From contig NC_133770.1 in assembly GCF_003597395.2 (NCBI RefSeq), positions 94,784,206 to 94,848,205 of the forward strand: 64,000 bases of DNA, written 5' to 3'. The translations under genes and the position numbers were made by a program. How positions within the stretch are numbered: the first letter of the stretch is position 1; every line of letters starts with the position of its first letter. Shown one piece after another: positions 55,940 through 64,000 of this stretch. Source of the DNA: Chelonoidis abingdonii (Eukaryota; Chordata; Testudines; Testudinidae). The notes beneath the pieces are model-generated. The model did no database searches and was not told the DNA's origin. It saw nothing but the letters and a program-made list of their open reading frames with translations.

Positions 55940-57000
55940 ACAGGAAGGAGTCAATTAAGAGGGCGTGGTTCATGAAGGGAAACAATGCAGCAGTCACACT
56001 GTACCCTGGGCCGTGATGAACTCGTTTTTCAAAGCTTCTTCTGATGCGCATGGCTTCCTGGTTGCTCTTCAATCGCCTTGTGTCTGGCTGCGCGTAATCA
56101 GCGACCAGGTGATTTGCCTCAGCCTCCCACCCCGCCATAAAGGTCTCCTCCTTACTCTCACAGAGATTGTGGAACACACAGCAAGCAGCAATAACAAACA
56201 GACATTAGTTTGGCTGAGGTCTGAGCGAGTCAGTTATGTGCGCCAGCGTGCCTTTAAACGCCCAAATGCACATTCTACCACCATTCTGCACTTGCTCAGC
56301 CTATGTTGACAGCTCCTGACCACTGTCCAGGCTGCCTGTGTATGGCTTCATGATGCCATGGCATCAAGGGTAGGCTGGGTCACCCCAGGATAATATAGGC
56401 ATTTCAACATTCCCGATGTTATTTTCTGGTCTGGTAAGTAATTTCCTTGCTGCAGCCATTTAAACAGAGCAGTGCTCTCTGAAGACATGAGCATCATGAA
56501 CCCTTCTGGCCATCCACGTGATGTTGGTGAAACATCCCTTGTGATCCACCAGTGCTTGCAGCACCACTGAAAAGTACCCCTTGCGGTTTATGTACTGGGT
56601 CCCCTGGTGCTCTGGGCCAGGTAGGGATATGCGTTCCATCTATCCCCCCCGCCACAGTTAGGAATCCCATTGCAGCAAAGTTATCCACTATGACCTGCAC
56701 GTTTCCAGAGTCACAACCTTTCGTAGCAGCAGCTTTAACGATTGCTTTGGCTGCTTGCTTCACAGCAGCCCCCACAGTAGATTTTCCCACTCCAATTGAT
56801 TCCGGACTGACCGGTAGCTGTCTGGCGTTCCAAGCTTCCAGAGGGCTATTGCCACTCGCTTCTCCACTGTGAGGGCTGCTCTTGTCTTGGTATATGGCGT
56901 TTCAGGGCAGGGGAAGCAAGTCACAAAGTTCCATGAAAGTGCCCTACGCATGCGAAAGTTTCGCAGCCACTGGGTCATCCCACACTGCAAAAACTATGCG
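55940..57000 (-). pseudogene. Harbinger DDE transposase (HARBI1-like), broken
   Basis: In order on the minus strand: QWLRNFRMRRA (near 56965); EKRVAIALWKLGTPDSYRSV (near 56830), a helix-turn-helix region; GKSTVGAAV (56790); GNVQVIVDNFAAMGF and GGIDGTHIP (first catalytic aspartate, near 56640); SWGDPAYP (second aspartate, about 56369-56386); SKCRMVVECAFGRLKARW (glutamate motif, 56241-56300); LCESKEETFMAGWE (56170). All three DDE regions survive, but frameshifts and stops separate them. It is related to the host gene HARBI1 by family, not a HARBI1 orthologue. Confidence 0.87.
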
Positions 57001-57738
57001 GTCCCACCAGTCTGTGCTTGTTTCCCGGGCCAAAATCGGCGTTCAATGGCTAGAACCTACCCTATACCAGCAGGATCTCCAAAGTGCAGGGCCTGCGGTT
57101 TGAGATATTCTGTGTCCATTCCTCATCACCATGTCCGCTTGCTGTAGCCACCGCCTCCTGCTCACCTGGCTTGTGGCCATGGCCTTCGTCTGTGCATGTG
57201 GCAGCATGACTGTCGCGAGAATGCCGAGGTGTTTACAACATCCACGATTGCGATATTGATCTGAGCAGGTCCATGCTTGCTGTGCTATGGCGTCGTTGCA
57301 CAGGTCACCCAAGAAAAAGGCACGAAATGGTTGTCTGCTGCTTTCACGAAGAGGGAGGGTGATGCGTTACCCAGAACCACCCGCGGAAAATTATTTTTGC
57401 TTCCATCGGGCACTGGGATTTCAACCCAGAATTCCAAGGGGTGAGGGAGACTGCGGGAACTATGGGATAGCTACGGGATAGCTACCCACAGTGCAACGCT
57501 CCAGAAATCGACGCTAGCCTCGGACCATGGACACACATCATCGAATTAATGTGCTTAGTGTGGCCGCGTGCACTCGACTTTATACAATCTGTTTTACAAA
57601 ACCGGTTTATGTAAAATTGGAATAATCCCGTAGTGTAGACGTACCCTTAGATAAGTCAACTTCAGCTACACTATTCTCGTAGCTGAAGTTGCATTTCTTA
57701 GATCGATTCCTCCCCCCCACCCCATTGTAGACCAGGCC

Positions 57739-60700
57739 TAGATGTCTAGGACTGTAATGGATTCTACCCTCAGTGATTAAACTCAAAGAACTGATCTTTT
57801 GTCAAAAGGGATCAAAAATCTCAGTATGAGCTTGACTTCCTATCAAAACTTCCTGTTCTTCCCTCTTTAGATAGACACTGTCTTATCTTTGTTGAGTGTA
57901 AGTTAATGAGACCCACCTGGCATGGCAGCCTGGGTGATAAGCAGACTAAAAATGCTGCAGCTCCTCATAGCTGTTCATGCTTCTCCCCGATGGAAGTAGG
58001 GAAATGGTGTTGCGGACTTAATAAATTCTTCCCCACAGTAACCTAGAGTCTGGGCACCTTGCCGTGCTGAGATGTTATCAAAAATGACTCATTTTGTAAA
58101 TAAACTATGAACAACATCCAACTGGACAAATGTATTCTTTGGTTAGGAATTGTATCCCATTCTTGTAGTAGGTACAATGTCTAAATAAAACAAGTGTTTC
58201 AATTTGTTGTTTGATATGATTTAACACATTGTGATTCAATAAAGTCTTAGAATGGCTGCGTTTTCAAATTCACTGTAGAATGTATTGTATTTGGATACAG
58301 AAAAAAATTCAAGTGTAGAGCCTCAGCTCCATATTCATTGTAAGAGGCCACACTACACATCACAACAGATTATACTCCATTACATTAAAAACTGTCATTT
58401 TTGCAGCAGCATGCATTTATGCAACAAGACATCAGTAGCTAATGCGTTTGCCAGAGACATTAACTTGAACAGACACTTTCTTTACAGCTGTGATAATTAT
58501 GAATAATATGGAAAGGTTTTTAGCCAATCATAGCCTAGAAAAATCAAATGCTGTTTTCTTGCAAATGACACAGAATTTTTTACTTCACTACACGTGTGCA
58601 GTCATATAATTCCATTGCTATACAAACCAGTCCCTTACTGAAAGTAAAATCCATTCACATATAGGGCCCTCCACATTGTGCAAACATGGCTTTGGCCCTT
58701 CACAGGGCAAGCAAGGTGGAGCTCATGTATAATGACTCTATAGGAGGGCTTCTTCTCTATCTACTTGCCACATAGGGGGCCCGTGGTGGGCTACTCGATC
58801 TTTGGTCATATGGCTCCAATGGTCCAAAATCCCTTCATAGAGATTTATAAAGGCCATAGCCACTCTATCAGCCCAATCACACTGGGCTTGCGGTGTAACC
58901 CACAGTTGGTTGGGGAATGAATTCTGTCTCCCCTCTTCTCAGCAACAGCACAGTTCTCACTCAGCAACAAAGCCTCTTTATTAATTCTATGCCCCACCTC
59001 AAAAGCGACCACAGAAAGTCCACTAAAGCAGCAGCACCCAATTTTCAAACTCTCACAGGACAAGAATTTTTTTAATACTATGGTTTGTTTTGTCCATCAC
59101 ACAACAGGAACAATGTTCACTGAATTTCATTCACAGTAAACAACTTCTGCTGTTACCAAACATCTTAGCTTCCCTTCAGTGTTTAGTTATCCCATAAGCC
59201 ATTTATTTACTTACGTAGTTATGATTCATATACCAGCATATTGCTGCCAAGAGGATCCTATTGCCGTGGAGATATTTACAGACATTTTAAATATTATAGA
59301 CAAATATAGTAAACTAGACCAACAGTCAGAAATAACTTTGATATGAAATGGAAGCTCATCGACTTTCAAAGTGGAATTATCAGTATTGAACTTCTTGAAC
59401 AGCTAATAGATACGACAACAAATAAAACAATATCATTTTGTATTACAGGTAGAACTATGCTGCAATTCATTTAGACCTAAAAAATAATCTAAACAAATTT
59501 TCAAAAGAACAATTGCTTACATGAATATTTGCTTTCTGCACAACTAGCCCCTTTTTAATTAGGGTTCCATTTTCAAGAGGAGCTAGTGCAACAACTCAAA
59601 CCAAAGATATTTTCAGAAAGTAGAACACGCATCTAAATTGAATAATAAAGTGTGATATCCATTTATTTATTCCTGTCACACACTATCAGTTAAGATAACT
59701 GAAGTCTCCAAAATGGTAAGGATACCACAACACTAGCTTGTACACCCATGACACTGAAAATCATGCAACTATTCACTCATTTTAGTAGAAAAAATAACTG
59801 GTTTTGTTTAGCAGCTTTTACAATAAAGGTATTCTAAAGCACTATATAATAGAATTAGTTAGCTACTAATAATGCTGTCAATTTATATCCAAACATAACA
59901 GGCTTCATGCATAGCTTGCACAGAGCACTGGGCATCACATTACAAACTGTTTTACTGAAAGATGGAATGTTGGCTAGGATGTATAACATTTAATATAAAC
60001 ATTACATGTGTGGGGAGACCATGTTGTTAATTAACCCTTAAATAGCATATAACAACCTCATGACCCAAAAAAGTAGAGAAAACAACTGTGAAACTGTGTT
60101 TTCTTCTGTAAACCTCATGTTTATTTATAGCATTATAAAAATAAAAATGAAATCAAAACACAAAAAATTTACTTTACACTTCAACAGGAGCTGAAAAAAA
60201 ATGATGCAGAAGCTTGTCACTATAGAGAGTATGTAATTTCTTCAAAAACTTTCTTACATTGTAGGTTTATGGTAGTATGTACAATTTTTATCTGGAAGGC
60301 TAAGAAAGTCTCTTGGGTTTTTCTGATGTATTTGCTATGAAAACTGGCTCTTGAAATATGTCAGGTTTATTGGTAGGATAAATCATCAAAAAGATAAAGA
60401 ATTCGAAAGCCTTATACCTAATTCCTTTTAAGTTGTGTTTATACTTCAAATAGTGCTCAGTCATCACGGCAATATTACTAAGAGTTATTTTTCTTATGCA
60501 GAATAGTAGTCAAAGCATTGCAATCCACAGTACAAATACAGAGAATTAATCTGAATGTAAATTTCAATCTCCTGTTTGATAAATGTTTAATTTTCTAATG
60601 TGTTCTTCCATGTGTTATGTACCTATAGTTTTTCTAATTTAATTCAGGTGTAATGATTTATTTTTTGCATACTAGATTCATGTATTTAGCTATTCACTGT

Positions 60701-62606
60701 GTTCTAAGTAAATGCAAACCAAGTTTTGTGCAGATGTTTGCTAATAATTAGCAAAGGTGACTACAGCACTGAGAGATAGTGCTCCCACTGAAACCAAATG
60801 CAAAACTCCCACTGACTTCAACAGTAGCAAGATTATATTAAAATAAACCTAGATTTCTGTTGAACAAGCCTACTACAATATATGCATATGGTATGAAGGA
60901 TGTGGTGGCTCTCTCTATTTTTATATTGTATTTCATTGCTGTACAGGATACATGGTAGCTATAGAGCATTGGGAGCTGAATGACATAGGTTAGGACAGGA
61001 GGGACAGGCAATGCATGCAGATAAGACACCTCCTGACAAATAGCAGGGAGAGTCAGAGACTGTAAATAAATAATATACTTTGTTCTACAACTTTTTCTTT
61101 TTAAACAGGGTAAAAAACTGTTTATAATTGGCAAGGTAAAAGGTAAGAAAGTCTTTTTGTTCAGAAGCTGGGTTCTTTTTTAAACAAAAAATGGTGAACA
61201 ATAAAGAAGTGGCCATCTATCCATGTGTATTTGATTTGCTTTGTTCTACAAGATGCAGTGCACCCTTACTACCGATCTAAATGTTCTCTAATTCAACTAT
61301 TCACTAAGCTTCTACTCCCAGGCCTTGATCTTGCAAAGTGATCAGTATGGAAAGACACATATGCCTGTGAGACTGCAGGGATAAGGACTCATTTGTGCAG
61401 ATTGACTTGCAGGACTTTGTATTAATGATTACACATCTGGGTATCCAGAGAGCCTCTTAAGGTTTTATTTATGATTGACCATCCTCAGTGGGATTTACTG
61501 ATTAACAAATGAACAAACACAAAACTGGAACTACAGGAGATGTGCTCCATCTCTCCAAACCTCAGTCACATTGCGTTTTCTCACTTTTCTATATCTTACT
61601 CCCTTGTGTGAATATCGGTTGTTTTTTTAGATTCTAACTCCCCTTGGGGTGGGGAATTTGTCATATTATTAGTCAATAAAGTGTCTGGCACTTTGTAAGA
61701 AAATATTAGTTGCGTTTTGCAAATAATTTATTGTTACTATAAAACAAGCATTCTAACATACTTCCCAAACCATATGTCCTTCACAAGGAGCAAAATAGTG
61801 TAAAGTACTGAATTAGTTCTATGAAGGCTATATCTCATCTCATTTAATGAAGGAAACATTATTTCTAAGGATACATGACCAAGGGTTAAACTGTTTTCTA
61901 GATTCTGCTGATATGTATTCTCCACTACTGCACAAAGCACACATTTTCCTCCTCCAGACAATAAGTGTATGTGTGCGCCTCTCACAAATATTGCATCATT
62001 GGGTCATAATTTATAAAAGCCCCTTTCTTTAGATAATTGAAGTAATGGATGTATACCAGTACAATACAGTAAACACACTACAAAACAAGAGATGCTGTAT
62101 TTTTCCCATGGCTATTGTTCAATGGAAGCTTGTGTTCATGTATTTTTTCAATATTTTAAAAGTATTTGTTCACATATATGGCATCTCACTGTTTTTAGCA
62201 TTGCATTCATATTTTTGGAAACACAACATATGGTGAGATTTTTAAAAAGGGTCTGAAAGGCATATGATGTCTTAACTAATTTGCATATTTCTAGAATAGT
62301 GTTATGGGTGGTACCCAATGCCAGGAGCCTGCAGGGACTGTGGTGACAAGGGTATGAAGGACATTGTATACTTATTTACTATGTTGCTTTTGAGTTTGTA
62401 GCTTATTTGCCATTTCATGACTGCCCTATTGACCTCAACAGCGTCAGCTGAAACAGAAAAGCTCTACAAACACAAGCCCTGATCCTGCAAACCTTTATTC
62501 ACACAAGTGGTCCTATTGATTTAATGGTACTACTCACTAGAGACAGGATATGAAGGATTGGGCACCAGTGGCCCAATCATGAATGGTTCAAAGTATCTTT
62601 TATAAT
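57739..62606. other. Long AT-rich region, mostly unassigned
   Basis: No host exon recognised over nearly 5 kb. 58780-59060 has a minus-strand AATAAAG context (TTTATTAATTC) that may be a decayed LTR. 59560-60760 is rich in TAAT words and looks single-copy. 61620-61720 holds a plus-oriented SINE-tail fragment (CTTGGGGTGGGGAATTTGTC, GTGTCTGGCAC). GATCCTGCAA/CAATGG-type old repeats lie near 60790, 61330 and 62480. Confidence 0.45.
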
Positions 62607-62948
62607 TGTCGGAGGAAAACACAGTTCTCACTTTCTGGTTGGGTGCAGCAAAGTCAGACACTTTATTATCTCAAGCAATTTCATAGAGGGAGAGAGTGCA
62701 CTAGGACACAGAGTTTCTCCCTCCTAGACAGGTATCTCTGCAGGTAAACAATTACAGCCAGCATTTATACCTTTTGTTACATACAATAATAAGCAACAGC
62801 TGCATTTTGTTTATACCTACGTCATCTCGATATCTTATTTTTCTCACTTCTATTTAGACTACAGTCTACATTCCATACCTAACACAAGGTCGCAACAACT
62901 TCTCATACAGTTCTTTCCCATTCGCCTCACACAATCCTCGCTTCTACA
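62607..62948 (-). mobile_element. Retroviral-type LTR, minus orientation
   Basis: Read on the minus strand it starts near TGTAGAAGCGAGG, has TATAAATGC (about 62765), then AATAAAGTG (about 62662), then ends TTTTCCTCCGACA at 62607. The TATA-to-poly(A) order is that of U3-R-U5. The right boundary is uncertain. An alternative shorter unit, 62607-62784, would have a perfect ATAAT duplication but an implausibly short U3. No internal viral sequence is present. Confidence 0.6.
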
Positions 62949-63059
62949 AATCTCGCGTTATTAGGGTTAGAGCTAGCCTGACTCTTGCTCACAAAGGTGA
63001 CTGTTTGCATTGAAATCCCCTTCAAATCCCTGTCAGTTCTCGCTCTACTTCCACATTAT

Positions 63060-63183
63060 TTATTTATTTGTATTACTGCAGTATCTAGGAGCCTTTGTTA
63101 TGGATCAGGACCCCATTTTGTGAGGGACCATACAGAAGCAGAACCAAAAAGTGGGCCCTGCTCCAAAAAGCTTAAAATCTAAG
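63060..63183 (-). repeat. SINE/CR1 tail fragment
   Basis: TTATTTGTATTACTGCAG, GGATCAGGACCCCATTTTGT and AAAAGCTTAAAATCTAAGTA are the tail of the tortoise-type SINE in reverse orientation. Confidence 0.75.
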
Positions 63184-63459
63184 TACAGTAAAAGCTTTGT
63201 GATCCGGCATGTTAGAGGAATGGGGGGTGCTGGTAAGTCAAAAATTCCAGTTAACTAAGAGGGAGGGAGTTTGGATGCGGGAGAGGGCTCAGGTGCAGAA
63301 GGGAGTATGGAGCATGGACTCTGGGAGGGAGTTTGGGCGGCGGAGGGAGCTTGGGGCAGGGGGCTGGGGTGCGGGAGGGCGCTCGGGGTGCCGGATGCGA
63401 GCGGCACTCACCTCAGGCGACTTCCCGGAAGCAGTGACATGTCCCTGCTGCTCCTAGGC
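63184..63459. mobile_element. Tigger-type MITE, left part
   Basis: Follows TA and starts CAGTAAAAGCTTTGTGATCC, a Tigger-like terminus. A G-rich run of GGAGGGAGTTTGG and GCGGGAGGG words follows. The hAT starting at 63460 interrupts it. The right end is not in the window. Confidence 0.55.
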
Positions 63460-64000
63460 CAGGGATGAGCAAACTACAGCCTGCCAGCCATTTTAATCTA
63501 GCCCTCGAGCTCTGCTGGGGAGCAAGGTCTGGGGCTTTCCCTGCTCCAGTGCTCCAGCCAGGGTTGAGGGCTGCTTCTCACAGCTCCCAGAAGCAGCAGC
63601 ATGGCCCCGCTCTGGCTCCAATGTGTAGGGGCAGCCAGGTTGCTCTGCTCTGCACACTGTCCCCGACCCAAGCGCTGCCCCCACAGCTCCCCTTGACTGG
63701 GAACTGTGGCTAATGGGAGCTGCAGGGGTGGCATCTGCGGATGGGGCAGCACACAGAGCTGCCTGGCCACGGTTCTGTGTATGAGCCAGAGTGGGAACAT
63801 GGCCACTGCTTCTGGAAGCCATCCAGAGCCTGCACTCCTGAACCTCTCCCCGCACCCTAATCCTCTGCCCCAGCCCATATCCCCCTCCTGCCCTCTGAAC
63901 TCCTTGGTCCCTGCCCGAAGCACCTTTCTACACCCCAAACTTCTCCTCCCGAGCCCCACCCCAGAGCCTGCACCCCCAACCAGATCCTTACCCCAACCTC
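63460..64000. mobile_element. hAT element, left part (runs off the window)
   Basis: Starts CAGGGATGAGCAAACTACAG, related to the hAT terminus at 14426. The interior is GC-rich with no credible gene. The right end lies beyond 64000. Open frames on both strands here are compositional. Confidence 0.65.

Larger units (their letters stand above)
53300..57646. mobile_element. Harbinger element 2, full structure, two dead genes (4.3 kb)
   Basis: The left terminus is GGCTTGGTCTACACTATGCG and the right terminus, reverse-complemented, is GGGTACGTCTACACTACGGG. The flanking trinucleotides TAC and TTA suggest a mutated TTA duplication. It contains a plus-strand MYB/SANT-like gene and a minus-strand DDE transposase gene that converge, the arrangement known for vertebrate Harbinger elements. 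Both genes are broken by frameshifts and stops, so it is immobile by itself. Confidence 0.87.
53114..57738. mobile_element. Harbinger-type MITE split by Harbinger element 2
   Basis: Left part 53114-53299 (GGGGTATGTCTACAG..., CGGGTAGTGATGGATC) and right part 57647-57738 (AAGTCAACTTCAGCTACAC..., TTGTAGACCAGGCC) together match the uninterrupted MITE at 46018-46310. The insertion lies at the position equivalent to GACCTAAGATAC in that copy. Confidence 0.85.

Noticed and set aside
56494..56790. Host HARBI1 gene
   Set aside because: The transposase lies between Harbinger terminal repeats, beside the MYB-like partner, and is frameshifted; it is a transposon copy.
1..64000. CRISPR arrays, bacterial operons or phage genes
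   Set aside because: The repeat content is wholly vertebrate; no regular repeat-spacer array and no prokaryotic gene layout was seen.

Overview
This looks like vertebrate, non-coding DNA, most probably from a cryptodiran turtle. The evidence is the combination of repeats: a tRNA-derived SINE of the tortoise Pol III type with its CR1-like tail, CR1 LINE remnants, Penelope-like terminal repeats, two-gene Harbinger elements, many short hAT elements with clean 8-bp target duplications, a Tigger transposon, a Tx1-clade LINE fragment and several solo LTRs. The species call rests on remembered repeat families, not on a search. I found no host protein-coding gene, rRNA, functional tRNA gene or CRISPR array. 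Almost all long ORFs are low-complexity or repeat-derived artefacts.

Layout. 1-11 kb: AT-rich spacer, a SINE, a GC-rich TTTAAA array, a gapped solo LTR, two hAT elements inserted in mirrored arms of an inverted repeat, and a 3.4-kb hAT element with transposase remains. 11-20 kb: a small hAT, a solo LTR, a GC-rich hAT, a Penelope copy with a hammerhead-ribozyme-like core, then largely unassigned sequence. 20-32 kb: a Tigger-type MITE, CR1 pieces, an LTR element with two left ends in inverted orientation, and a Gypsy-like solo LTR. 32-40 kb: a broken Tigger transposase gene, nested hATs, a degenerate C-rich minisatellite, and a 1.3-kb hAT with a perfect 23-bp hairpin. 40-46 kb: a SINE, a Penelope inverted pair, an AT-rich block with homeodomain-type sites that may be an enhancer, and a Tx1-like LINE lacking its reverse transcriptase. 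46-58 kb: a dense cluster of Harbinger elements, with a triple-nested SINE-tail/Tigger-MITE/LTR locus. 58-64 kb: AT-rich, mostly unassigned sequence, an LTR, a SINE tail and a hAT inserted into a Tigger-type MITE.

The features do not form a pathway. Their relation is stratigraphic: nested insertions with target duplications allow relative dating. The best examples are a 4.3-kb Harbinger inside a MITE whose uninterrupted paralogue lies 7 kb away, and a solo LTR inside a Tigger MITE inside a SINE tail. The only candidate host-functional signal is the homeodomain-site block at 41.6-42.0 kb. All boundaries and family calls were made by eye and need an alignment to turtle repeat libraries.
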